Assembly (NCBI RefSeq): GCF_040675855.1
Contig: NZ_JBEGIK010000001.1
Location: 1,364,001-1,428,000 of the forward strand
Reading direction: 5' to 3'
Length of the DNA stretch: 64,000 nt
Origin: Microbacterium sp. LWH3-1.2
GTDB taxonomy: Bacteria > Actinomycetota > Actinomycetes > Actinomycetales > Microbacteriaceae
The notes under the pieces were generated by a model that worked only from the letters and a program-made list of their open reading frames with translations, did no database searches and was not told the DNA's origin. The translations under genes were made by a program, and so were the position numbers. Below are positions 30,580-40,197 of the stretch, in pieces. Every line of letters begins with the position of its first letter. Positions within the stretch are counted from its first letter, which is position 1.

Positions 30580-31158
30580 ATGGCCGCTGACGGTTCGGAT
30601 GGGCCGTCGCAAGGACCCGTGCGACCGCCCGTCGCCCTGGCCTTCGCGACGCTGGGCTTCGTCGCGCTCCTGATCTTCGGGCTCGGAATGACCAGCCTGG
30701 CGACGGGGCAGGACGTCATCGCGACCCCCGGGCTCGGGCAGGTCCCCGGGATCACGGGTGTCGTGTGCGCGACCCTGGCGTTCGCCGCCGGCCTGTGGGC
30801 CGCGATCGCACGCGCCGGAAGACGGACGGATGCTGCCACCTCGGATCGCGACGACGCTTCGGCTGCGTCGGGCGCGGCGCCCATCACCGGCGCCGGGGCG
30901 CAGCATCCGTCGTACTGGGGCGCCGCGTGGACGACCGCCGCGACCTTCCTCGCGTACCTCGGGGGAGTCTGGTTCGGCGCCGTTCTCACCGGCGCCGATC
31001 TCGGCGTCGCGACGGCGGTGGTGGGCCGGCTCGCGACCACCTGGTTCGGGCTCGTGGTGGCGGCGGCCGCGTTCGTGTCGGCCTGGTCGGGCATCGCGCT
31101 CGTGCGCACCCGGGCCCGCCGCCCGCGGTGGCCGTGGGAGGACGAGTTCGATGAGTGA
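30580..31158 (+). CDS. Four-segment membrane protein of unknown function
   Basis: 192 residues with four predicted membrane segments: VALAFATLGFVALLIFGLG, GVVCATLAFAAGLWAAIA, TTAATFLAYLGGVWFGAVL and WFGLVVAAAAFVSAWSGIAL. A cytosolic linker between segments 2 and 3 is polar and codes for one pair of ACGGATGC-type motifs. It ends in a basic-acidic tail (RARRPRWPWEDEFDE). No family is recognised. No SD; the start is supported by the TAGGCT-N6-ATG layout. A 22-codon ATG-initiated frame (31151-31219) overlaps its stop, but I give it no weight. Confidence 0.7.
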   Translation: MAADGSDGPSQGPVRPPVALAFATLGFVALLIFGLGMTSLATGQDVIATPGLGQVPGITGVVCATLAFAAGLWAAIARAGRRTDAATSDRDDASAASGAAPITGAGAQHPSYWGAAWTTAATFLAYLGGVWFGAVLTGADLGVATAVVGRLATTWFGLVVAAAAFVSAWSGIALVRTRARRPRWPWEDEFDE

Positions 31159-31216
31159 TGCGGGCGCAGATGGTCCTGGCGCCGCGGAAATCCGCGCGAG
31201 CACGGATGCCGGGCAC

Positions 31217-31222
31217 TAGCGT
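31217..31222 (+). promoter_or_regulatory. -10 element deciding the start of the 31230 gene
   Basis: TAGCGT, seven bases, then GTG at 31230. It supports this downstream leaderless start over the in-frame GTG/ATG codons at 31155, 31158, 31206 and 31221. Confidence 0.4.
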
Positions 31223-31229
31223 GGAACGC

Positions 31230-31892
31230 GTGGAGCGGTCGCTCGAGACCCAGGTCAGCCAGGCGGTGGACGCCTGGCTCGCGTGGGTGCCTCGCTGGGA
31301 GCCCGCGACCCACCACGGCCGGACCGCCCCGTGTCGCCGCTGCTTCGGGTCGCCCGTGCTCTCGGCCGCCGGCCTCGGCGCCGATGTGCCGCACGGTGTG
31401 CAGCACGGCCTGTCGACCCGGATCAAGACGATCGTCGACCGGTCCGTCGCCGAGTACACCGCGCTGAACCTGCCGATGCTGCAGGCCGAGCTCGACCAGC
31501 AGGCCGCCCGCAACCGCGCGCGCAGCTACCGTCCGGGCGAGGGGCTCGACCCCGAGTTCGAGGGGCTGCCGATGGACCCCGATCCGGTGCCGGGCGCACC
31601 CTTCCTGTTCACGATCGCGGGACTCGCCGAGGAGGCCGACGCGCACGTGCCGGCGCTCCCGCCGCTGAGCGAGGAGGCCAAGGCGGCGCTCCGCCAGGAG
31701 GTCGGGCTCGCCGACGACTACGCGAACATGGTGGGCCGCGAGGTGTGCACGATCCTGTTGCACCATCGCCTGCGCATCCAGGCCGCGGTGACAGAGTACG
31801 TCGAGCCCCAGATCGAGGCGATGCTCGCCGATCTCACCAAGTCGCTCGACGCACCGTTCGACCCCCACGACCCCGGGGGGCTCCGCGGCTAG
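31230..31892 (+). CDS. Conserved-looking cytosolic protein of unknown function
   Basis: About 220 residues from GTG 31230 (VERSLETQVSQAVDAWLAW). A CRRC pair (TAPCRRCFGSPV) with nearby His and a distant Cys (GREVCTILLHHRLR) could bind a metal. The rest is mixed helix, with PYxP-type features absent and no membrane segment. I do not recognise the family. The region between 31155 and 31230 is low-complexity with no SD, so the longer 245-residue reading is less likely. It precedes the kinase operon by 180 bases and may be a neighbour only. Confidence 0.6.
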   Translation: MERSLETQVSQAVDAWLAWVPRWEPATHHGRTAPCRRCFGSPVLSAAGLGADVPHGVQHGLSTRIKTIVDRSVAEYTALNLPMLQAELDQQAARNRARSYRPGEGLDPEFEGLPMDPDPVPGAPFLFTIAGLAEEADAHVPALPPLSEEAKAALRQEVGLADDYANMVGREVCTILLHHRLRIQAAVTEYVEPQIEAMLADLTKSLDAPFDPHDPGGLRG

Positions 31893-32071
31893 ACTGACGC
31901 CGGCCCCGTCGTCGCGGCTCGTCCGGTGCCGGCCCGCCGCACGCGCTCGCACTGTCCACATCTCTGCTTGCCACGCGGGTTCCCGGGAGGTGGGTTTTGT
32001 TAGCATGACCGGGTTTGTCGTCGCGCTGGCGGCAGTGGTGTGACGGTAGCGGACTGCGGGGAGGTGTGCGG

Positions 32072-33211
32072 GTGGCGGCACGGCTTCCCTCGGCGCCCCC
32101 GATCCTTCCGGGACTCGCCTACATCCGCCCGCTCGGCTCGGGCGGATTCGCCGACGTCTTCCTCTACGAGCAGGACATGCCACGTCGCAACGTCGCGGTG
32201 AAGGTCATGCCGAGCGACGTGCGCGACCCGGAGCTTCGGCGAATGTTCAACGCCGAGGCCGACGTGCTGGCGCACCTGTCGGCACACCCTTCGATCGTGA
32301 CGGTCTACCAGGCGAGCATCTCGGCAGACGGCCGCCCGTACATCGTCATGGAGTACTGCCCCGGCTCTCTGGCGCAGCGCTACCGAGTCGAGCGCATCCC
32401 GGTCGAGGAGGTGCTCGCCATCGGCGTGCGCATGGCGAGCGCGCTCGAGTCCGCGCACCGCGCCGGCCTCATCCACCGCGACGTGAAACCCAGCAACATC
32501 CTCATCACCACATTCGGCACGCCCGTGCTCGCCGACTTCGGCATCTCAGCCTCGCTGCAGCGCAAGAGCGGCGGCGAGGTGCTGGCGATGTCGATCCCGT
32601 GGAGTGCTCCCGAGGTCGTCGCCGAGCGGACGAGCGGGACGGTGACGAGCGAGGTGTGGAGCCTCGGTGCCACGGTGTACTCGCTGCTGGCCGGCCACAG
32701 CCCGTTCGAGCGCCGCGAGCGCGGCCAGAACACCAAGGACCTGCTGCGCAAGCGCATCGCGCGCGCCACCTACGTCGAGATCCCGCGGGCCGACGTCCCG
32801 GCGTCGCTGCAGGCCGTGCTCGCGACCGCGATGAGCCGCGACCCCGGTCGCCGCCACGACTCCGCCCGTGCCTTCGGCGAAGGGCTGCGCGAGGTGCAGT
32901 CGGGGCTCGGCCTCTCGCCGACGCCGCTCGAGATCCCGGACGAGGAGTGGTCTCCCGCATCCGCTCCCGTCGATTTCGCGGATTCGGCGCTGCGAGGACC
33001 CGCGCGTTCGCACGTGGAGCGCGATCTCACGCGCAAGGCGCGCGCCGGCACCGGCGTCGCGCAGCTCGCCCGTGACGAGGACACCGAGATCTCCGCACCC
33101 GCCCGCCGCCGCGGTCGGGCCGTGCTGCCCTGGGCCATCGGCGTCGGAGCGGGGATCGTCGCGGGGGCCGGCGCGGTCGTCGTGGCGCTGATGGTCGCAG
33201 GGGTGCTCTGA
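32072..33211 (+). CDS. Membrane-anchored serine/threonine protein kinase
   Basis: 379 residues. Kinase domain at about 10-270: Gly loop LGSGGFADVF, ATP-anchoring Lys44 in VAVKVM, catalytic loop HRDVKPSNIL (Asp137), ADFGIS metal loop, and SAPEV. One membrane segment lies near the C-terminus (AVLPWAIGVGAGIVAGAGAVVVALMVAGVL) with only a few residues outside, so there is no PASTA or other sensor domain. The GTG at 32072 is preceded by GGAGG at 7 bases; a TTG at 32015 gives a longer but odd N-terminus. The stop overlaps the ATG of the giant Ig-like gene (TGATG). Likely targets include the FHA protein of the same operon. Confidence 0.92.
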   Translation: MAARLPSAPPILPGLAYIRPLGSGGFADVFLYEQDMPRRNVAVKVMPSDVRDPELRRMFNAEADVLAHLSAHPSIVTVYQASISADGRPYIVMEYCPGSLAQRYRVERIPVEEVLAIGVRMASALESAHRAGLIHRDVKPSNILITTFGTPVLADFGISASLQRKSGGEVLAMSIPWSAPEVVAERTSGTVTSEVWSLGATVYSLLAGHSPFERRERGQNTKDLLRKRIARATYVEIPRADVPASLQAVLATAMSRDPGRRHDSARAFGEGLREVQSGLGLSPTPLEIPDEEWSPASAPVDFADSALRGPARSHVERDLTRKARAGTGVAQLARDEDTEISAPARRRGRAVLPWAIGVGAGIVAGAGAVVVALMVAGVL

Positions 33212-36200
33212 TGCGACGCGGCGCGATCACCGGCCTCGTCGCCGCCGGGGCCGTGGCGGCCAGCATCATCGGCATCAGCATCGTGTGGCCGGGGCTCGAC
33301 GCGCAGCAGACCCCTGACGTCGACACCGCGGTGTGGGCGCTGCAGACCGGCGACGGCCGCCGCTACGCCCGCGTGAACACGTCCGTCGGCGAGCTCGACA
33401 CGGTCCGCAGCATCAGCAACCCCGACCAGGTGGTGCAGACGGGGGATGCCGCATACCTCTTCAGCGACAGCTACTCGACGCTCACGCGCATCGACGCCGC
33501 GATGCCCGCCGACCTCGACGAGGAGGCGCTGAAGTCCTCGCAGAAGACCCCGTCCGGCACGACGGAGGTCGTGACGGCCGGGGACTGGGTCGCCTACCTC
33601 ACCGACTCGGGCGCCGTGCACGCGGGGCGTCTCTCCAGCGGCGCGTCGTCGCAGCTCGACCCGTTCGGCGCCGACGACGAGGACGCCCCGCAGTACACCG
33701 CCGAGGCGATCGCCGTCGACGTCCGCGGCATGCTGTTCGCCTACTCGGCCGCTGACGACTCGGTGCTGCGCTACGACATCCCGGGCGGTGAGGTGCGCGG
33801 ACGCGATCCGCTCGACGCCGACGGGCTCGAGGCGCCGGCCATCACCGCGGCGGGCGACACGTGGGCCGTCGTCGACACCGAGAGTGGCGAGATCTGGCTG
33901 CGGGGGCAGGACGCCTCGACCCGGGCGCCGTCGACCGGCACCGTCGTCGTCGGCGCACCGGACGCGAGCGGCACCGCCGTCTACCTCGCCGACGACACCG
34001 GGCTGGTGCGGGTACCCGCGGACGGGTCGGCGATGGAGACACCGGTCGGAGGCGGTGCGGAGACGGTGCTCGGAACTCCTGCGCAGCCGGTCGCGCACGA
34101 CGGCGAGACGTACGCCGCGTGGCTGGGCCAGGGCGACGCGGGCGGCCTGCTGTGGCGCTCGGGCGGCACCACCGCGACGCTGGACTACGGCGACCGGACG
34201 ATCGGCGACCAGCCGCGCCCCGCATTCGTCGCGAGCGATTCCGCGGTCATCCTCAACGACACCCGGTCCGGGTGGGCGTGGTCGGTGCCCGATGGCGCGC
34301 TGATCCCGTCGAGCCAGGACTGGAGCCTCGACGACCGCACCGACCCCGACGCCGTGCCGAGCGAAGAGCAGCTGCAGGTCGTGCTCGACCCGAAGCCGCC
34401 GGTCGCCGAGCCCGACGCGTTCGGCGTGCGGGCCGGCGCGCTCGCGTCGCTGCCCGTGCTCATGAACGACCACGACCCGAACGAGGACGTTCTCACGATC
34501 GACCCCGCGTCGGTCACCGGCCTCGACCCCGCGTTCGGCACGGTGTCGGTCACCGACGACGATCAGCGCCTCGCGATCCGCGTGCAGCCCGGCGCGACGG
34601 GATCGGCGACGTTCTCCTACGCGGTCGCCGACGGCACCGCCGCCAACGGCCTGACGTCCGGGCCGACGACGGTCACCGTCACGGTGGCGGATGCCGCGGC
34701 CGACTCGGCGCCGGAATGGTGCGGCGTCGAGCGATGCCTCGTCGAGTGGCCGCAGCCCGAGGTCGCGCGCGGCGGCACGGTGACCGTGCCGGTGCTGCCG
34801 GGCTGGGTCGACCGGGAGGGCGACCCGCTGCTGCTCCTCTCGGTCGAGAACACGAGCGGCGTCGGCAGTGTTGCGGCGACCCCCGGCGGCGACGTCGTCT
34901 ACCAGCACGACGACGCGGGCGACGGCGGGGAGCAGCTCGTCGAGCTCGACGTCACGGTGGCCGACACCCAGGGTCTGACGACGGTGAAGCCGCTCGTGGT
35001 GAAGGTATCGCCCCAGCCACAGCTCACAGTGCAGTCGTTCGCGGTGACCGACACGGTCGCCTCCGGCATCACCGTCGACGTCGCGGACCACGTCACGGGC
35101 ACCGCCGGCACGCTGTCACTCGGATCGGTGCGCGTGCTCGACGACGCCGCCGCAACCGCGACCGCCGTCAGCGGCTCCACCTCCTTCGACTTCGCGGCCG
35201 AGAACCCGGGCACGTTCCGCGTCGACTTCACGGTGACCGACGGCGTCGGCGAGGCGACCGGCACCGCCCGCATCACGCTGCTGCCCACCGACGCGCCGGC
35301 GCAGCTGGCGACCTCGCCGGTGGTGGCGTTCGTGCACCCCCAGCAGGACGCGACCCTCGAGATCTTCGACGCCGTCTCGAACCCGACGCGCCGCGTGCTG
35401 CTGCTGAGCGACGTGGTCGCACGGGCGGATGACGGCGCCACGCTGTCGGTCGACGCGGTCGGACAGAACCACCTCCGGGTGTCGGGCACGACGGAGGACG
35501 GCGCCGCCGGCCGCCTCGGCACCGTCTCGTATGTGGTGAGCGACGGGACGGAGGACGCCGGTGCGAGCGTCGCGGGCGAGGCGACGGTGTACCTGCTGCC
35601 GCCCGCACCCGAGCTCGCCCCGATCGCGGTGGACGACTCCGTGATGGTGCGCTCCGGCGCCCAGATCGACATCCCGGTACTCGACAACGACATCTCGCCT
35701 GCCGGCGGGCGGCCGACGCTGAACCCGGCATCCGTGCGCTCGTCGTCGGAGGGCGCACTCGCCTTCGCGTCGGGCGACCTGCTGCGGTATCTCGCCCCGG
35801 GCGAGCCGGGGGAGTACGCGATCGAGTACTCCGTGTTCACCACCGGCGCTCCGGCGCTCGCGGACACCGCGACGGTGCGCGTGACGGTGATCGATGCCGA
35901 GGCCAACCGCGCACCCACGGCCGACACCCTCGAGGGTCGCGTGCTCAGCGGACAGTCGGCGCTCATCGAGTTCGACGACTTCGGCACGGACCCCGACGGC
36001 GACGTCGTGACCCTCGACCGCATCGTCGATCAGCCCGAGCGGGGCGCGGCCACCGTCACCGCCGACGGCGCGTCGATCATGTACACGAGCGTGCCCGGCG
36101 ACAGCGGTCAGGTGTCCTTCCGCTACCGCGTGGTCGACGCGTTCGGTGCGACGGCCGACGGCACGGTGCGGATCGGAGTGCTCGACGGCCAGGCCAACCC

Positions 36201-39180
36201 GAGTCCGGTCACGTTCACCGACTACGTCCAGGTGCAGGCGGGCGAGGGCAATACGATCCGGGTCAGCCCGCTCTCCAACGACGCCGACCCCACGCTCGGC
36301 GAGCTGCGGATCACCGACATCCGCCCGGACGTGCCGGGGACCCTCGTCGACGGCAGCGAGAACCCTGAGTACGCGCGGCTGAACGAGCAGATCGTCGGCG
36401 CGGATGACACCACGGTCCGGATCGCCGCGGGCGACGACCCGGCGACGATGTCGTTCCTCTACGACGTCGAGTCTTCGTCGGGAAACACCGGTCGAGGACT
36501 CATCGTCGTACGGGTCGTGCGCGAGAGCGTGCCCGACTTCCCGGTCGTCGCCGACACCGGCCTCACGGTCGAGACCCGTGAGGATTTCCCGCGCGGCGTC
36601 GACGTGCTGGCCGGCAAGGTCACGTGGTCGGGCGGCGATGTGGACGACCTCGAGCTGTCGCTGTGGGGCGACCCCGACGGCGTCGCGGTGCAGGGTTCGC
36701 GACTGCGCGGGGCGCTGCCCGAGACCACCCGGCTGATCCCGTTCGCCGTCACCGGCGACAGCGCCGCGGGCGAGGTCACGTCGTACGGCTTCCTCCGCGT
36801 GCCGGGCGACGACGACCTGGCCCTGACGCTGCGCGCGAACGCGGCGTCGCCCGAGGTCACCGAGCTCGAGTCCACCACCTTCGACATGGCGGACCTCGTC
36901 GCGCGCCCGCGCGGCGCGGTCGTCGAGCTGGGCGATGACGTGCGGTCATCGGGCGCACGCGTCGAGGCATCGTGCACGATCGACGCGGGCGCCGTCGTCC
37001 GCTACGTCGCGGGCGCGGGCGCCCCGTGGGTCGACGCCTGCCAGGTGCCCGTGCGCCTGACCGGCCAGGAGGACTGGACGTACCTGTCGGTGCCGATCGT
37101 GGTGCGCCCGCGAGACCCGCAGCCCGAACTGCGCCCGGCATCGATCACGGTGGGGCCGGGCGAGACCGCGACGTTCGACCTCGCGAACATGACCACGTGG
37201 CAGCTGCGCCCGGACTGGGACGGCATCGTCTACGCGACCGAGCATTCGGGCACCGCCTTCGCGGTCACCCAGGAGGGTTCCGTCGTGACCGTGACCGGCG
37301 CGGACCGCGCCGTCCCCGGCTCCGAGGAGGCCGTGCTCGTCTCTGTCACGAGCCATCCGTCGGTGTCGCCGGCGCGGCTCATCCTCCGGGTCGGTGCCGC
37401 TCCTTCCACTCTTCCGCAGGGCGGCTCCGTCGTGCAGCAGTGCTCGCAGGCCGGAGGACCGTCGTGCACGATCCCGGTGATCGGCGCCGGCGGCGAGGTC
37501 AACCCGCTGCCGCGCACGCCGCTCGAGGTCGTCGCCGTGCGCCCGGCCGGCGCCTGCGCCGGCGTGAGCTTCCAGGTGGCGTCGGCGACGTCGATCACAG
37601 CGAGCTGGACGACGGATGCTCCGGGCGCGACGTGCACCGCCACGTTCTCGGTGCGCGACGCCCAGGGCCGCGTCACGAACGCGGAACGCGACGGCCGCGT
37701 GCTTCTCGACCTGCTCGGGTACCCCAAGTCTCCCGCGAGTATTACTCAGACGGCATATGCCGAGGGGACCGTCACTCTGCGGATCGATCCGGGCGAGGCG
37801 CGGTCGGCCTACCCGGCGCTGTCCGGCTTCGTCGTCCGCACCGGTGGGCAGGAGGTCGCGCGCTGCGGGGCCGACGGCGTGTGCCCCCCGATCCCTGCTC
37901 CGAACGGGGAGCAGCGCACGTACGACGCGTGGGGCGTCAACGCCGTGGGTGAGTCGAAGGCGGGCGTGCGCACGATCGCGTGGGCGTACGATGCACCGCT
38001 CGCGCCCGCGAGCGTGACCGCGGCTCCCGTCGTCACCGGCGACGGCGCGGGCGGCATCGTGTCGCTGGTCATCGACGGGATCGAGGCCGGCGAGACCGGC
38101 AGCCTCGAGATCGCGAGCCCCGCCGGCGAGACCGTGCGGGTGCCGGTGAACCCCCGCCAGACCCGCGTCGAGGTGCCGTGGTTCCGCGTGGGCAGCAACA
38201 CCGGCACGCTCGTGACGGTCACTCCCTACTCGCGTTACGACCTGCCGCCCGGCCTCGGCGGCAACGCGTCGGGCGCGGCCGCGACGGTGCAGACGAACGG
38301 CATCGGCAGTCCGCTGTCGCCGCAGCTCACCCTGAGTTCGGTGTCCAACGGCGACGGCACCGCGACGGTCACGGCCCGAGCCACCGCGCAGCGCAACGGC
38401 GACGGCTCGGCGCTGCGCTACGGCATCGTGCTGGATGGTGATCGCTGCAGGGTCATCGACGGCGGCGAGACGGCCTCCTTCCCCGGACTGGAGGACGGCG
38501 AGGAGTACGCGGTCCGGATGTGCGTCGAGTCGTGGTGGGATGACGAGTCCTTCGGCCGCGCCGAGGCGACCGCGACCGTCCGCGCCCAGCAGTCGGGCCG
38601 GGCGCCGGAGGGCTGGACGTTCGTCGTGGACGGCCGCCCCGAAGTGCAGGCGCAGCGCGCCGACTGGGTGATCCGCGAGAACCCGACGACGACGGAGCGG
38701 CTCCCCAACCGCAACCACGCCGAGTTCCAGGGCTGGGGCCCGGGGAGCACGGTGTTCGGCCAGGACCCCGGCATCCAGGTGCGGTACGTGCACGACTTCT
38801 GGGACACCGCGAGCGCCTGGTCCACCGTGACTCCGCGTTCGGGCAGCGCCCCGTATCAGGTGCAGGCGAACTGGACGGTCACCTCGTGCGTCGGCGGCAG
38901 CCCGCTCACCTACCGCGGCCAGTCGTCGAACGCTCCGAACGGCTCCTCCGCAGCCTTCACGTTCGGCAACGCGGGCCTGCGCTACTACGACGAGGACAAC
39001 ACGCTCCTGCCGCACACCGTCGACACGTGGGAAGTGCCGGTCGGCGCGAAGCGGGTCGAAGGCATCTCGGTGACGGTGAACTGGGACGCCCAGGGCTGGG
39101 GGCTCGCCCCCGCGAGCACCGAGTTCTCGGCGGCGTGCCAGCCGAACAACGGCAGCCCCGGCCCACCCGCCGCACCCTGA
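33211..39180 (+). CDS. Giant exported Ig-like / fibronectin type III repeat protein
   Basis: 1989 residues. An N-terminal membrane anchor (ITGLVAAGAVAASIIGISIVW) precedes a region of WD/propeller-like strands to about residue 380. Cadherin/Ig-like repeats follow, with signatures VLMNDHDPNEDVLTID, VLDNDISPAGGRPTLNP and DDFGTDPDGDVVTLDR. From about 1590 there are fibronectin type III-like modules (PASVTAAPVVTGDGAGG). The C-terminus has Trp-rich segments (FQGWGPGSTVFGQDPG) and four or more Cys. It has no sortase signal, so the N-terminal helix probably tethers it to the membrane outside the cell. It is translationally coupled to the kinase. Homologues lie in kinase-MoxR-DUF58 operons of Actinobacteria; role unknown, perhaps surface sensing or adhesion. 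Confidence 0.88.
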   Translation: MRRGAITGLVAAGAVAASIIGISIVWPGLDAQQTPDVDTAVWALQTGDGRRYARVNTSVGELDTVRSISNPDQVVQTGDAAYLFSDSYSTLTRIDAAMPADLDEEALKSSQKTPSGTTEVVTAGDWVAYLTDSGAVHAGRLSSGASSQLDPFGADDEDAPQYTAEAIAVDVRGMLFAYSAADDSVLRYDIPGGEVRGRDPLDADGLEAPAITAAGDTWAVVDTESGEIWLRGQDASTRAPSTGTVVVGAPDASGTAVYLADDTGLVRVPADGSAMETPVGGGAETVLGTPAQPVAHDGETYAAWLGQGDAGGLLWRSGGTTATLDYGDRTIGDQPRPAFVASDSAVILNDTRSGWAWSVPDGALIPSSQDWSLDDRTDPDAVPSEEQLQVVLDPKPPVAEPDAFGVRAGALASLPVLMNDHDPNEDVLTIDPASVTGLDPAFGTVSVTDDDQRLAIRVQPGATGSATFSYAVADGTAANGLTSGPTTVTVTVADAAADSAPEWCGVERCLVEWPQPEVARGGTVTVPVLPGWVDREGDPLLLLSVENTSGVGSVAATPGGDVVYQHDDAGDGGEQLVELDVTVADTQGLTTVKPLVVKVSPQPQLTVQSFAVTDTVASGITVDVADHVTGTAGTLSLGSVRVLDDAAATATAVSGSTSFDFAAENPGTFRVDFTVTDGVGEATGTARITLLPTDAPAQLATSPVVAFVHPQQDATLEIFDAVSNPTRRVLLLSDVVARADDGATLSVDAVGQNHLRVSGTTEDGAAGRLGTVSYVVSDGTEDAGASVAGEATVYLLPPAPELAPIAVDDSVMVRSGAQIDIPVLDNDISPAGGRPTLNPASVRSSSEGALAFASGDLLRYLAPGEPGEYAIEYSVFTTGAPALADTATVRVTVIDAEANRAPTADTLEGRVLSGQSALIEFDDFGTDPDGDVVTLDRIVDQPERGAATVTADGASIMYTSVPGDSGQVSFRYRVVDAFGATADGTVRIGVLDGQANPSPVTFTDYVQVQAGEGNTIRVSPLSNDADPTLGELRITDIRPDVPGTLVDGSENPEYARLNEQIVGADDTTVRIAAGDDPATMSFLYDVESSSGNTGRGLIVVRVVRESVPDFPVVADTGLTVETREDFPRGVDVLAGKVTWSGGDVDDLELSLWGDPDGVAVQGSRLRGALPETTRLIPFAVTGDSAAGEVTSYGFLRVPGDDDLALTLRANAASPEVTELESTTFDMADLVARPRGAVVELGDDVRSSGARVEASCTIDAGAVVRYVAGAGAPWVDACQVPVRLTGQEDWTYLSVPIVVRPRDPQPELRPASITVGPGETATFDLANMTTWQLRPDWDGIVYATEHSGTAFAVTQEGSVVTVTGADRAVPGSEEAVLVSVTSHPSVSPARLILRVGAAPSTLPQGGSVVQQCSQAGGPSCTIPVIGAGGEVNPLPRTPLEVVAVRPAGACAGVSFQVASATSITASWTTDAPGATCTATFSVRDAQGRVTNAERDGRVLLDLLGYPKSPASITQTAYAEGTVTLRIDPGEARSAYPALSGFVVRTGGQEVARCGADGVCPPIPAPNGEQRTYDAWGVNAVGESKAGVRTIAWAYDAPLAPASVTAAPVVTGDGAGGIVSLVIDGIEAGETGSLEIASPAGETVRVPVNPRQTRVEVPWFRVGSNTGTLVTVTPYSRYDLPPGLGGNASGAAATVQTNGIGSPLSPQLTLSSVSNGDGTATVTARATAQRNGDGSALRYGIVLDGDRCRVIDGGETASFPGLEDGEEYAVRMCVESWWDDESFGRAEATATVRAQQSGRAPEGWTFVVDGRPEVQAQRADWVIRENPTTTERLPNRNHAEFQGWGPGSTVFGQDPGIQVRYVHDFWDTASAWSTVTPRSGSAPYQVQANWTVTSCVGGSPLTYRGQSSNAPNGSSAAFTFGNAGLRYYDEDNTLLPHTVDTWEVPVGAKRVEGISVTVNWDAQGWGLAPASTEFSAACQPNNGSPGPPAAP

Positions 39181-39231
39181 GCGGCAGCATCCGTTCGCCC
39201 CACGATCCCCGCAGACGACGAAGGACACCAC

Positions 39232-40197
39232 ATGACGATCACGCAGGAGCAGGCCGACTGGTTCGCGCAGACGTTCGGGCAGATCGCCGACAACGTCGAG
39301 CGCGCCGTGCTCGGCAAGCGCCACGTCGTCGAGCTCGTGCTCACCGCGATGCTCAGCGACGGCCACGTGCTCCTCGAGGATGTGCCGGGAACCGGCAAGA
39401 CGTCGCTGGCGCGGGCCATGGCGCAGTCGGTGCAGGGCACGAACACGCGCATCCAGTTCACTCCGGACCTGCTGCCGAGCGACATCACGGGCCTCAGCGT
39501 GTACGACCAGAAGGAGGGCGTGTTCGAGTTCCACGCCGGTCCGATCTTCGCCAACATCGTGCTCGCCGACGAGATCAACCGGGCGAGCCCGAAGACGCAG
39601 TCGGCGCTCCTCGAGGTCATGGAGGAGGGGCGCGTCACGATCGACGGCGTCTCGCGCGAAGCCGGTGTGCCGTTCCTCGTGCTCGCGACGCAGAACCCGG
39701 TCGAGCAGGCCGGTACCTACCGCCTGCCCGAGGCGCAGCTCGACCGCTTCATGATGCGCACGTCGCTCGGCTACCCCGACCACGCGGCGACCGTCCGCAT
39801 CCTCGACGGTGCCGCCGTCGCGACCGCCGAGCTCTCGCCGATCATCACGCCCCAGGCGCTCGTCGGCATGGCCGACCTCGCCGCCGACGTGTACGTCGAC
39901 GCGCTCGTGCTCGACTACATCGCCCGCCTCGTCGACAGCACGCGCACGGCTGACGAGGTGCGCCTGGGGGTCAGCATCCGCGGCGCCCTCGCCCTCACGC
40001 GCGCCGCGCGCACGCGGGCCGCCTCGCAGGGCCGCACCTACGCGACCCCCGACGACGTCAAGACGCTCGCCGTGCCCGTGCTGTCGCACCGCCTGATCCT
40101 GCACCCCGAGGCCGAGTTCGACGGCGTCACCCCCGAGACCGTGGTCGGGCAGGTGCTGCTCGACGTGGCGCCGCCTTCGAGGCGCGAAGCGATATGA
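39232..40197 (+). CDS. MoxR-family AAA+ ATPase
   Basis: 321 residues. Walker A EDVPGTGKTSLARA; Walker B IVLADEINRASPKTQ; sensor-1 region LVLATQNPVEQAGTYRLPEAQLDRF; the C-terminal lid is MoxR-like. MoxR ATPases act as chaperones that assemble or activate partner complexes, usually with a DUF58/VWA protein and a transglutaminase-like protein, all present here downstream. Start ATG 39232 with GAAGGA upstream. Its stop overlaps the DUF58 ATG as ATGA. Confidence 0.95.
   Translation: MTITQEQADWFAQTFGQIADNVERAVLGKRHVVELVLTAMLSDGHVLLEDVPGTGKTSLARAMAQSVQGTNTRIQFTPDLLPSDITGLSVYDQKEGVFEFHAGPIFANIVLADEINRASPKTQSALLEVMEEGRVTIDGVSREAGVPFLVLATQNPVEQAGTYRLPEAQLDRFMMRTSLGYPDHAATVRILDGAAVATAELSPIITPQALVGMADLAADVYVDALVLDYIARLVDSTRTADEVRLGVSIRGALALTRAARTRAASQGRTYATPDDVKTLAVPVLSHRLILHPEAEFDGVTPETVVGQVLLDVAPPSRREAI

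Noticed and set aside
31151..31219. 22-codon ORF overlapping the stop of the 30580 gene
   Set aside because: No SD, no similarity, and its composition (MSDAGADGPGAAEIR) is unremarkable; probably chance.
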